In this document: positions 1 to 7,990 of the stretch, one piece after another
Numbering within the stretch: the first letter of the stretch is position 1
Layout of the letters: the number at the start of each line of letters is the position of its first letter
Source: Roseiarcus sp037446355
GTDB lineage: Bacteria > Pseudomonadota > Alphaproteobacteria > Rhizobiales > Beijerinckiaceae
Reading direction: 5' to 3'
Assembly: GCA_037446355.1 (NCBI GenBank)
Contig: JBBIIT010000002.1
Location: 62,001-126,000 of the forward strand
DNA length: 64,000 bases
Made by a program: the position numbers and the translations under genes
Notes under the pieces: generated by a model
The model's database searches: none
What the model was told of the DNA's origin: nothing
Seen by the model: the letters and a program-made list of their open reading frames with translations, nothing else

Positions 1-1
1 C

Positions 2-1366
2 CTCCATACGGCCCTGCGCAATCTCTCCGCGCAACCTGTGTTCGTGGACGGCGAGGATGTTGCGCCGGAGATAGCCGCCGAGCGCGCCAAAATCCTCTCC
101 TTCGCCGCCGACGTGCGCGATGGGCGCTTGCGCGGAGCCCTTGGTCAGCCGATGACAGACATCGTCAATATCGGCATCGGCGGTTCCGACCTTGGCCCGG
201 CGATGGCGACAAGGGCGCTGTCGCCCTACGCTCCCACCACCCTGCGCGCGCATTTCGTCTCGAACGTCGATGGCGCCGATATCGCAGATACGCTGCGCGG
301 CCTCGATCCTGCCCGCACCCTGTTTCTCGTTTCTTCGAAGACGTTTACAACTCAGGAGACGATGACCAACGCACGAAGCGCGCGCGAATGGATCGTCTCC
401 GCGCTGGGCGCGACCGCCGTTTCCGACCATTTCGGCGCGGTGTCCACGCGCCTAGACAAAGTTGCGGAATTCGGCATCGATCCCGACCGCGTTTTTGGCT
501 TCTGGGATTGGGTTGGCGGTAGGTATTCCATCTGGTCAAGTATTGGACTGCCGCTCGCGATCATGATCGGAAGCGAGAAATTCTTGGAGTTTCTAGCCGG
601 AGGAGGGGATGTCGACAAGCACTTCCGGGAAACGCCGATCGAATCGAATATTCCGGTCCTGATGGGGCTGATCTCGATCTGGAACCGAAACGTCCTGGGG
701 TACGCTTCGCAGGCCGTAATCCCTTACGATCAAAGGCTGGCGCGCTTCCCCGCCTATCTCCAGCAACTGCAGATGGAGAGCAACGGCAAGAGCGTGCGGA
801 TCGACGGCGAGAAAGTCGCATGCGCAACCGGCCCGATCGTCTGGGGCGAGCCCGGCACGAATGGCCAGCACGCGTTCTTTCAACTGCTGCATCAGGGTAC
901 GGAAATTGCGCCAATCGACTTCCTCGTCGCGGCGAAGCCGACGAACGCCGACGCACAACACCACGATCTCCTTGTCGCCAATTGCCTCGCGCAGGGCGAG
1001 GCGCTCATGCGCGGCCGTACCGCCGTGGAAGCGCAGGCGCTCGCCGCGGCCCAGGGCGCAACCGCCGCGGAGGCGAGCCGCTTGGCCCCTCACAAGACCT
1101 TCAGCGGCAGTCGACCATCATCGACGCTCCTCTATTCGGCGATGACCCCACGGACTTTGGGGCGCTTGATCGCGCTATACGAACATAAGGTCTTTGTCGA
1201 AGGCGCCGTTTGGGGCATCAACTCGTTCGACCAATGGGGCGTCGAATTAGGCAAGGAACTCGCCTCGCGCCTGACGCCGATCGTCGCCACCCCCGACGCC
1301 GAGCTTCGCGCGCTCGATCCCTCGACCGCCGGTTTGATCACGCATATGCGCAAATTGCGCGGATGA
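2..1366 (+). CDS. pgi: glucose-6-phosphate isomerase, 5-prime end outside window
   Basis: Interconverts glucose 6-phosphate and fructose 6-phosphate in the cytoplasm (glycolysis, gluconeogenesis). The open frame runs off the left edge, so roughly the first 90-100 residues of a ~540-residue enzyme are missing; the GTG at 38 is internal, because the frame upstream still reads like the family (LHTALRN). Visible family motifs are IGIGGSDLGP, the sugar-phosphate loop SSKTFTTQET, the signature GGRYSIWSSIGLP, QMESNGKS, and the C-terminal signature GINSFDQWGVELGKELA. Its TGA abuts the stop codon of the convergent peptidase gene with no spacer. Identity is secure. Confidence 0.97.
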   Translation, partial: LHTALRNLSAQPVFVDGEDVAPEIAAERAKILSFAADVRDGRLRGALGQPMTDIVNIGIGGSDLGPAMATRALSPYAPTTLRAHFVSNVDGADIADTLRGLDPARTLFLVSSKTFTTQETMTNARSAREWIVSALGATAVSDHFGAVSTRLDKVAEFGIDPDRVFGFWDWVGGRYSIWSSIGLPLAIMIGSEKFLEFLAGGGDVDKHFRETPIESNIPVLMGLISIWNRNVLGYASQAVIPYDQRLARFPAYLQQLQMESNGKSVRIDGEKVACATGPIVWGEPGTNGQHAFFQLLHQGTEIAPIDFLVAAKPTNADAQHHDLLVANCLAQGEALMRGRTAVEAQALAAAQGATAAEASRLAPHKTFSGSRPSSTLLYSAMTPRTLGRLIALYEHKVFVEGAVWGINSFDQWGVELGKELASRLTPIVATPDAELRALDPSTAGLITHMRKLRG

Positions 1367-3163
1367 TCATCGTTTCGCTGACAGCTTTCGTGTCGCCTGC
1401 GCCAGCCACGCGGCGGACGGACGATCCAAAAGCGGCGTCAGCGTCTTGCGCACGCGGCTATGATACTCATCGATCCACTTTCTCTCTGTCGCGTCCAACA
1501 TGCCGACTTCGATCGCTCGGCGATCGATAGGGGCGAGTGTAATCGTTTCGAAAGCCAGCATTTCGCGGTCGCCGCCGGCGATACGACGCGGTTCGACGAT
1601 CACCAAATTCTCGATCCGAATTCCAAATTGGCCAGAGGCATAATAGCCGGGCTCGTTAGAAAGAATCATTCCCGCCTCGAGGGCGACGGTCCCGGTTTTC
1701 GCGATCCGCTGGGGCCCCTCGTGCACCGACAAATAAGCGCCGATTCCGTGACCTGTTCCATGGTCGAAATCGAGGCCGGCTTCCCACAGCGCGCGCCGGG
1801 CGAACGCATCGATCTGCGCCCCTGTTGTACCTTTGGGAAAGACCGTCCGAGCGATAGCGATGTGTCCTTTCAATACGCGCGTGAATCGATCTCGCATCGT
1901 TTGCGTGGTTGGGCCAACCGCAACGGTCCTCGTGATGTCAGTCGTGCCGTCCTCATATTGGCCGCCGCTATCGATCAAAAACAGTCCTTTCGCGATAGGA
2001 ATATTGCTTGCTTCGCTGACCCGATAATGCGGAATTGCCGCATGCGGGCCCGTGGCGGCTATCGTCGGGAACGAAATATCTTTCAAGGACCCCGTTTCGC
2101 GTCGAAACGCCTCCAAGGCGTTGGCGGCGTCGATCTCGGTGACGCTACCCTTGGTCGCCTCGCGATCAACCCAGGCAAGAAAGCGGGTCACCGCCACACC
2201 GTCGCGCAATTGCGCCGACCGGGCTCCCGCTAGTTCGACAGCATTCTTGCGCGCCTTCATCAATCCGATCGGATCGGCGCCCAGAACGGCTTCGCCGCCG
2301 GCTGACACTAATATATCGCCAAGCTTCGCCGGCGCGGTTGTCTTATCGAGCACAACTTTCAATCCCTGCCGCCCCAGACTCTCGATAGTCGCTTCAAGGC
2401 AAGCCGGTTCAACAACATGCGCGCGCGCCGACACATTTTCTCGAACCGAATTGGAAAGCTTGCGTCCGTCGACGAATAATGTCGGTCGACCGAGACGCGG
2501 CACGTAAGCGAAGCTGAGCGGTAGCGGCGTATGCGAAACGTCGCTTCCGCGAATATTGAACAGCCATGCTACACAGTGTGGATCGCTGACCAGAAGACCA
2601 TCGACGCCCTCCAAGGTTGCTCGGACGCGCTCGATCTTGCTTACTGTTCTTTCTCCGCTCAATCGCAACGGATATATCTTGACCGGACCAGACGGTTCCG
2701 AGGGACGATCTGACCAGATCGCATCGATCGGGTTCGTCGCCAAGGCCACGAGTTCGGCTCCGCGTTTCTCCGCCGCTCGCCGCAGCCGATCGACAGTCTC
2801 CGTCGTGAGCAACCAGGGGTCATATCCGATCCGCCCGCCTTTCTTCACATTGGCTTCGATCCAGCCGCTTGGCGTCGTCGTCGCAATCGGAGCGACCGCG
2901 AAGACCGAAATATCGACCTGCGCGGGCGCCTGGGCGGTGTATCGGCCGTCGACAAACAGCGCGGCCTTGTCGTCGAACACGATGGCAAGTCCGGCAGACC
3001 CGGAGAAACCGGTCAACCAAAGAAGGCGTTCGTCCGACGGCGCCACGTATTCATTTTGGTGCCGATCCGCGCGAGGCACGACAAAGCCGTCGATCGCAAA
3101 CCGGCCGAGTTCGGAACGAAGTCGAGCGATCCGCTCAGCGCCGTGCTCCGGACCACCGAGCAT
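1367..3163 (-). CDS. pepP: Xaa-Pro aminopeptidase (M24 family)
   Basis: Metallopeptidase that removes an N-terminal residue preceding proline. From the ATG at 3163 the protein has 598 residues, the size of the three-domain aminopeptidase P found in rhizobia (two creatinase-like N-terminal domains plus a pita-bread catalytic domain). Metal ligands are visible in order: Asp in LIDSGGQYEDGTTDITRT (two Asp), His in HGTGHGIGAY, Glu in ILSNEPGYY and Glu in IRIENLV. The frame stays open upstream to 3379, but that part overlaps hpt and reads as low-quality Arg-rich sequence, so the internal ATG is preferred. It lies 47 bp after hpt on the same strand, probably one transcript. Confidence 0.93.
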   Translation of the reverse strand: MLGGPEHGAERIARLRSELGRFAIDGFVVPRADRHQNEYVAPSDERLLWLTGFSGSAGLAIVFDDKAALFVDGRYTAQAPAQVDISVFAVAPIATTTPSGWIEANVKKGGRIGYDPWLLTTETVDRLRRAAEKRGAELVALATNPIDAIWSDRPSEPSGPVKIYPLRLSGERTVSKIERVRATLEGVDGLLVSDPHCVAWLFNIRGSDVSHTPLPLSFAYVPRLGRPTLFVDGRKLSNSVRENVSARAHVVEPACLEATIESLGRQGLKVVLDKTTAPAKLGDILVSAGGEAVLGADPIGLMKARKNAVELAGARSAQLRDGVAVTRFLAWVDREATKGSVTEIDAANALEAFRRETGSLKDISFPTIAATGPHAAIPHYRVSEASNIPIAKGLFLIDSGGQYEDGTTDITRTVAVGPTTQTMRDRFTRVLKGHIAIARTVFPKGTTGAQIDAFARRALWEAGLDFDHGTGHGIGAYLSVHEGPQRIAKTGTVALEAGMILSNEPGYYASGQFGIRIENLVIVEPRRIAGGDREMLAFETITLAPIDRRAIEVGMLDATERKWIDEYHSRVRKTLTPLLDRPSAAWLAQATRKLSAKR

Positions 3164-3210
3164 CTGGAAAGATTGAAATCGAGCGCCGCCCGCCACCGCG
3201 CGCACCGCGA

Positions 3211-3759
3211 TCACGGCGCGTCGGAGTGGGTCACGACATGGCCGATGAAGGGCAACTCGCGGTAAGCGTGGGCCACGTCCATCCCATACCCGACGACAAA
3301 GAGATCCGGACAAACAAAGCCGATAAAGTCGGCCTGGATAGCGACCTCTCGCTTGCCCGGCTTCTCCAATAGCGAACACACGAGGACCCGGCGCGCGCCC
3401 CGCGCGGCCAGCAAGTCCTTCGCAAACGCCAACGTGCGCCCCGATTCCAAAATGTCGTCGACGAGAAGCACGTCGCGACCCTTAACCGAGGATTCGATGT
3501 CTTTGAGAATCGTGACGGTTCCGGATGACACCATGCCCGATTTATAGCTTGAAAGATGGAAAAATTCGACGTGCGGCTCAAGCCCGACCCTGTGAAGCGC
3601 CCGAAGCAAGTCCGCCGCAAACATGAACGAGCCTTTAAGGATCGCCACGACGAGCAGATCCTGCGGCGCGGCGGCCGCCACTTCCATGGCCAGTTCGTTT
3701 GTTCGACCGGCGATCGCCCCTTCGTCGAACAAGACTTTAACTCCGCGCAAACCGCTCAT
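3211..3759 (-). CDS. hpt: hypoxanthine phosphoribosyltransferase
   Basis: Purine salvage enzyme that attaches hypoxanthine (or guanine) to PRPP to give IMP or GMP. The 182-residue length fits type I PRTases. The PRPP-binding loop is clear (LLVDDILESGRTL), with the preceding flexible-loop region around SSYKSG and a C-terminal FVCPDLFVVGYGMD segment typical of HPRTs. The start ATG overlaps the stop of the upstream membrane protein gene in an ATGA arrangement (3756-3759), indicating translational coupling. Function is secure from motifs; the link to its upstream partner is positional only. Confidence 0.95.
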   Translation of the reverse strand: MSGLRGVKVLFDEGAIAGRTNELAMEVAAAAPQDLLVVAILKGSFMFAADLLRALHRVGLEPHVEFFHLSSYKSGMVSSGTVTILKDIESSVKGRDVLLVDDILESGRTLAFAKDLLAARGARRVLVCSLLEKPGKREVAIQADFIGFVCPDLFVVGYGMDVAHAYRELPFIGHVVTHSDAP

Positions 3760-4352
3760 GTTCCCCCCACGCGGCGCGTCAACTCCGGCTCGCCATCCGC
3801 AAATTCCACAGTAGCATCTTCTACTCCCTCCGGTGGCGCCTCAAGCCGGGCGGTGAATTTAGATGGCGAGTTGCGCGCGTATATCTTCCGCGGCGCCCTT
3901 ACAATCCATTTGTAGAGTTGACGGCCGTCCGCTCCTGTCAAAATGATCGACAGGTCAGGCGACCGCGTCGTCGAATCGTGAATTGCGACAATTGATCCTT
4001 CGACCAATAGCACTCTCGCGCCGCCGAGATCCGAAATTCGAGCTTGAACGTCTCGAATCGCCAATCCGTTCGGACTTGCGAGGAGTCCAAGCTCGGAGAA
4101 TGCTGGTCCGGTAATCGGCGCAATCGATACGACGCGATCCCTGCCCGCAATGATCGCCGTCATCGTCATAAGAAGAGCGAGGACCACGGATGGCAATGCA
4201 AAGCGACGAGCCGCCTCGGCCACCCTCAGCGGCACTCCGCCAGCTTGGGCGGCGCCGACGGCCTCCGCTCTAAGAATTCGTGCAGCTCCCCCTATGAAGT
4301 CACTTCGCCGGATATGGTATGAACGCGAAAGCGCTTCGGAATTCATGTCCAT
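3756..4352 (-). CDS. membrane-anchored protein resembling MJ0042/DUF3426 C-terminal region, zinc ribbon absent
   Basis: 198 residues: a basic cytoplasmic N-terminus of about 50 residues, one membrane helix (about 52-70), and an extracytoplasmic beta-rich domain with a pattern like LLVEGSIVAI ... LYKWIVRAPRKI ... FTARLEAPP. This resembles the C-terminal half of alphaproteobacterial MJ0042/DUF3426 proteins commonly found beside ftsEX. The CPxC-type zinc ribbon expected at their N-terminus is not present here; there is no Cys pair. The gene diverges from ftsE and is coupled to hpt by ATGA. Role unknown. The family assignment rests on pattern and location and is moderate. Confidence 0.7.
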   Translation of the reverse strand: MDMNSEALSRSYHIRRSDFIGGAARILRAEAVGAAQAGGVPLRVAEAARRFALPSVVLALLMTMTAIIAGRDRVVSIAPITGPAFSELGLLASPNGLAIRDVQARISDLGGARVLLVEGSIVAIHDSTTRSPDLSIILTGADGRQLYKWIVRAPRKIYARNSPSKFTARLEAPPEGVEDATVEFADGEPELTRRVGGT

Positions 4353-4411
4353 GCCGAATCATCCAAGCTCGGGCTCTGGCCCATGTCGTAGGCATTTGGC
4401 GATGTTCATGG

Positions 4412-4426
4412 TTAAAGCCCCGTTAA
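4412..4426. promoter_or_regulatory. perfect CtrA-type box (TTAA-N7-TTAA) before ftsE
   Basis: TTAAAGCCCCGTTAA lies 30 bp upstream of the ftsE start and in the shared 104-bp promoter region of the divergent operon at 4352. It matches the CtrA consensus TTAA-N7-TTAA exactly. A CcrM-type GAATC site (4356-4360) is nearby. CtrA control of division genes is established in alphaproteobacteria; binding here is inferred. Confidence 0.6.
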
Positions 4427-4456
4427 GCGCGTTCGCACATCGATCTGAGGTATGAC

Positions 4457-5131
4457 TTGCTGCGTTTCGAGAACGTTGGACTGCGATACGGAATGGGAGC
4501 GGAAGTCGTCCGCGATTTGAATTTCTCCATTGCCCCGCAGAGCTTTCAATTCCTCACTGGCCCTTCCGGCGCGGGCAAGACCACGCTCTTGCGACTCATG
4601 CTCTTGTCTTTGCGTCCCACGCGAGGCTCGATCCAGATATTCGGCGAGGATTCGGCAAGGCTCGACAAAGGCACGCTGACAAATTTGCGACGTCGCATCG
4701 GCGTGGTGTTCCAAGACTTTCGACTCCTCGACCATCTGACCACCTACGAGAATGTCGCGCTTCCTTTGCGCGTTATGGGTCGCACGGAAGGCAGTTATCG
4801 CGCCGAGGTCGTGGAACTTCTCCGCTGGGTCGGGTTGGGGGATCGCATGAACGCTCTGCCCGTAGTGCTATCGGGCGGAGAAAAACAGCGCGCCGCGATA
4901 GCGCGCGCCCTTATCGTCCGCCCCGAACTTCTGCTCGCCGACGAACCGACCGGCAATGTCGATCCCGCGATGGCCTGGCGGCTGCTGCGGCTTTTCGTCG
5001 AGCTTCATAAGTCCGGCACCGCGGTAGTCATCGCGACGCATGATCTCAATTTGATGGATCAATTCGGCCAAGCGCGACGCCTCGTCGTCGGCGACGGCCG
5101 CTTGACCGTTTTCGAGCCTGATTCACAATGA
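4457..5131 (+). CDS. ftsE: cell division ATP-binding protein FtsE
   Basis: ABC-type ATPase subunit of FtsEX, which works at the division septum and transmits ATP-driven conformational change to periplasmic peptidoglycan hydrolases. 224 residues, normal length. Walker A GPSGAGKTT (35-43), Q-loop VFQD (84-87), signature LSGGEKQR (138-145), Walker B LLLADEP (158-164) and switch His in IATHD (195) are all present. The start is TTG with TGAGG seven bases upstream; no in-frame ATG gives a better fit. It overlaps ftsX by ATGA. Expression is probably driven from the promoter region holding the CtrA-type box at 4412. Confidence 0.95.
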   Translation: MLRFENVGLRYGMGAEVVRDLNFSIAPQSFQFLTGPSGAGKTTLLRLMLLSLRPTRGSIQIFGEDSARLDKGTLTNLRRRIGVVFQDFRLLDHLTTYENVALPLRVMGRTEGSYRAEVVELLRWVGLGDRMNALPVVLSGGEKQRAAIARALIVRPELLLADEPTGNVDPAMAWRLLRLFVELHKSGTAVVIATHDLNLMDQFGQARRLVVGDGRLTVFEPDSQ

Positions 5132-6075
5132 ATGCGGTTGACCTCTCAGACGTAGAACGCGACGAAGACGCGCGGCTGAAAAGGGAAGTGCCGCTGGTCC
5201 CTCCCGATTCCATCGCCAGCCGGGCGCTGGTCGTGGTCATCGCAATAATGACGTTCTTGGCGTGCCTGACGGCCGGTGGGGCGCTGCTCGTCGCGGATGC
5301 GTCGCGCAGTTGGCGGTCTGACATTGCGCGTCAAGTGACGATTGAGATCAAACCACGGGCGGGGGAAAATACGGAAGCGATCCTAGCCAAGGCCGCCGAA
5401 GTCGCAGCCCGAACTCCTGGGGTCATCGACGCTCATGCGTTGTCGAAATCCGAGTCGGACGCAATGCTGGAGCCCTGGCTCGGACAAGGCGTCGATCTTT
5501 CCCAATTACCGATCCCTCAATTGGTCATTGTGAACATGGCTGCACCCCAAGCCGCTCAGTTAGATCTTCTTCGGGACTCTCTAGCCAAGGAAGTGCCGCA
5601 AGCCTCTCTCGACGACCATCGTATCTGGCTGTCGCGCCTCGACACGATGGCGGATGTGATTGTCGCCTTCGCGTCGGCGCTTTTTGTGCTGATGATTGTC
5701 GCGCTCGGAACCGCAATCGGCTTCGCTACGCGAGGGGCCATGGCTGGAACTCGCGAGGTCATTGAGGTGTTGCATTTTGTCGGAGCGACGGACGCCTATA
5801 TCGCCACGCAATTCCAAACCCACTTCTTGCGCTTGGGGCTGCGCGGCGCCTTGGTCGGTGGCTCGACCGCCGCCCTGCTTTTTGCGATAGCCTCATTGCT
5901 TTCGATCTGGTGGAGGCATTCGGCGGGAGGCGAGGAAATTTCGGCTTTATTCGGCGCATTCGCGCTGGGCGCTGTCGGATACATAGGCATCGCCATAATT
6001 TGCGCGGGCATAGCCTCGCTGACTGGCCTATTATCGAGGTCCATCGTCTTTAACCACCTCCGGCAAGTTCTTTGA
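5128..6075 (+). CDS. ftsX: cell division permease FtsX
   Basis: Membrane partner of FtsE. 315 residues with the FtsX topology: cytoplasmic N-terminus, helix 1 (about 33-56), a periplasmic domain of about 115 residues, then three helices (about 177-200, 236-260, 275-300) making up the FtsX/MacB-type permease core. The start overlaps the ftsE stop (ATGA, 5128-5131), so the two are made together. The periplasmic loop is poorly conserved in the family, so assignment rests on topology and on linkage to ftsE. Confidence 0.92.
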   Translation: MNAVDLSDVERDEDARLKREVPLVPPDSIASRALVVVIAIMTFLACLTAGGALLVADASRSWRSDIARQVTIEIKPRAGENTEAILAKAAEVAARTPGVIDAHALSKSESDAMLEPWLGQGVDLSQLPIPQLVIVNMAAPQAAQLDLLRDSLAKEVPQASLDDHRIWLSRLDTMADVIVAFASALFVLMIVALGTAIGFATRGAMAGTREVIEVLHFVGATDAYIATQFQTHFLRLGLRGALVGGSTAALLFAIASLLSIWWRHSAGGEEISALFGAFALGAVGYIGIAIICAGIASLTGLLSRSIVFNHLRQVL

Positions 6076-6123
6076 CAACCATCGGCGTTTCCTGCGCCGA
6101 GCAAGACCTAACGACGGAACTCC

Positions 6124-6915
6124 ATGATCGCCCTGAGATCGCTGATATTCAATATACTTTTCTATCTTAATTTAGCGGCGCTTATGATATTTGGATCGCC
6201 GATGCTATTGGGCGGACGCCACGGAGTATTTGTCATGGCGCGTCTCTGGGGGTCGACATCATTATGGCTTCTAGACAATATTTGCAATCTGCGAGTAGAA
6301 TACAGAGGGCTGTATAACATACCTACATCGGGATATATAATCGCGGCGAAGCATCAGTCATTCTTGGAAACTTTCGCCATGTTAAAACATACTCCAGACT
6401 TTGCATACATATTAAAACAGCAACTTGTTTTCATTCCGTTATTTGGACTTTACTTGAAGGTCGCCCAGCAGATCGCGATAAATCGGCAACGCGGGCGCAA
6501 CGCACTTAGCCAAATCATCGCCCAAGCCACCCCATTTTTGCGGGAAGGACGTCAAATCTATATTTTTCCCGAAGGGACGCGGCGACCGCCGGGCGCGCCG
6601 CCCGACTACAAGTTCGGCGTCGCCTCACTCTATGCGGGAACCAGGGCGCCTTGCCTTCCTGTCGCGCTGAACACTGGCCTGTTCTGGGGACGACGTGGTT
6701 TTTCCCGACGCCCGGGCGTCGCGGTGATTGAGTATCTTCCTCCGATTGAGCCTGGAATGGACCGGGTGGCCTTTTCGCAACTCCTCCAGTCGAAAATTGA
6801 AACCGCCTGCGACAGACTGAACCAAGAAGCGATCGAGAATGACAGCGCACTCGCTGCCGCATTGGCGGAAGGCAAAATGACGAAATCGTCGTCCCGAGAC
6901 GGATCGAGTTCTTGA
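6124..6915 (+). CDS. plsC: 1-acyl-sn-glycerol-3-phosphate acyltransferase
   Basis: Membrane-associated enzyme that acylates lysophosphatidic acid to phosphatidic acid. It has a hydrophobic N-terminal segment (about 6-28), acyltransferase motif I in a variant form (AKHQSFLET, HxxxxE instead of the usual HxxxxD), and motif III FPEGTRRPPG. 263 residues, normal size. It follows ftsX by 48 bp. Unusual feature: by hand count the first 360 bp (6121-6480) are about 43% G+C with many ATA, TTA and AGA codons, whereas 6541-6600 is 65%, like the surroundings; see findings. Identity is good despite the Asp-to-Glu variant, which also occurs in other PlsC-like enzymes. Confidence 0.9.
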   Translation: MIALRSLIFNILFYLNLAALMIFGSPMLLGGRHGVFVMARLWGSTSLWLLDNICNLRVEYRGLYNIPTSGYIIAAKHQSFLETFAMLKHTPDFAYILKQQLVFIPLFGLYLKVAQQIAINRQRGRNALSQIIAQATPFLREGRQIYIFPEGTRRPPGAPPDYKFGVASLYAGTRAPCLPVALNTGLFWGRRGFSRRPGVAVIEYLPPIEPGMDRVAFSQLLQSKIETACDRLNQEAIENDSALAAALAEGKMTKSSSRDGSSS

Positions 6916-6969
6916 CCTCCGAAGGTGTTTGTTCTATGTTTGTTCGCTTTCTCGAACGGAAGTGCGAAA

Positions 6970-7413
6970 ATGCATGTCAGGTCCGCTCTCGTCGAACTTT
7001 CCCGACTTTCACCGGCGCTTAGTGGCGATTCTTCGCCTTCATCCGGCTCCGCTTCCCGCTTTCGCGACGAATCTCGAGCCGGCCAGCCGTTGAGGGCGCT
7101 GGCCGGAGTTCCTCTGACGAACCAATTTCGCACTTGGCGCGGGGAATCGGGTCGCCATTACATTTTCTCGGTTTTCGACTCCACGGCCTGTCCGGCTTAC
7201 TGCGATGCGGTGTTGATCGCGGTGCTTTTCGACCCCGATCGCGGATTACGCCCTGTCGCGTTCGAGGACACCGGCGCGTTTCCTGAACCGATCCTTTCCC
7301 GACTCATCCGTGCGCACGCCTCGCTCGGCAGGCTCGATTTCCACCTTCATCTGCTCGCAATGACGTCCGTCGACCGTCGCAAAGCGTTGCTGGACCTACA
7401 AGCGAACCCTTAA
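6970..7413 (+). CDS. hypothetical protein, 147 residues
   Basis: I do not recognise a family. The chosen ATG at 6970 has a purine-rich ribosome site (CGGAAG) 8 bases upstream; a GTG at 6925 in the same frame lacks one. The protein has a Ser-rich N-terminal stretch (about 10-35) and a compact C-terminal part with FSVFDSTACPAYCDAVLIAV, which looks like a buried beta hairpin with two Cys. No signal peptide or membrane helix. It lies 54 bp after plsC and meets chaC tail to tail with a 4-bp overlap. Codon use is like other genes here, so it is probably real. Confidence 0.6.
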   Translation: MHVRSALVELSRLSPALSGDSSPSSGSASRFRDESRAGQPLRALAGVPLTNQFRTWRGESGRHYIFSVFDSTACPAYCDAVLIAVLFDPDRGLRPVAFEDTGAFPEPILSRLIRAHASLGRLDFHLHLLAMTSVDRRKALLDLQANP

Positions 7414-7964
7414 GTCGAGCGAATCCGCTGGACCAGCCATACGAGCTCGGGATCCGAAATCCCGAGTTCTTCGAGGTGATCGTAGGTATTTACAACATAT
7501 TCCGCGTTCCCGCCCGAAATCCCGTGACAATGCATCACTGTCTCAATCACTTGGTCCCTGCCTAACGCGCCGGCATACTGCGAGTGGGTCCAATCCGCCA
7601 CGTAAGCGACGGCCGGGACCTCGCACGTGTCATTCAGTGTTACGGTGACCGTCATTTCGATATAGACGTTCGTGACGAGTTCGCGTTGGCGAAGGTACTG
7701 CAGCGTTTCCGCTCGGCGCGAGCGGTCAACACGAAATGCGACCCCACCACATTCGCCACCCCGGTCCAGGCCAAACACCAAACCCGGCCGCTCCGGAGTG
7801 CCTCGATAAATCCGCGAAAATATACATAGACGGCGACGCCAACCTCGCAAGACCGCCTTGTGGCGAGAAACGAACTCGAAACCGGGGCGCCACATCAACG
7901 ATCCATAGCCGAAAACCCAAAGATCCTCGGCCCCTTCGGTCCCCGACAAATCAATCGCGACCAT
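7410..7964 (-). CDS. chaC: gamma-glutamylcyclotransferase, ChaC type
   Basis: ChaC-family enzymes cleave glutathione to 5-oxoproline and Cys-Gly. The 184-residue protein starts the fold with FGYGSLMWRPGF, the substrate-binding FGYGSL signature, and carries the catalytic Glu in LRQRELVTNVY. A typical C-terminal stretch (GGNAEYVVNTYDHLEELGI) follows. It lies 26 bp downstream of tyrA on the same strand and may be cotranscribed. Cytoplasmic. Assignment to the family is secure; substrate is inferred from the family. Confidence 0.93.
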   Translation of the reverse strand: MVAIDLSGTEGAEDLWVFGYGSLMWRPGFEFVSRHKAVLRGWRRRLCIFSRIYRGTPERPGLVFGLDRGGECGGVAFRVDRSRRAETLQYLRQRELVTNVYIEMTVTVTLNDTCEVPAVAYVADWTHSQYAGALGRDQVIETVMHCHGISGGNAEYVVNTYDHLEELGISDPELVWLVQRIRST

Positions 7965-7990
7965 ATACTTGCCCGCTCGCGAAACCGCCT

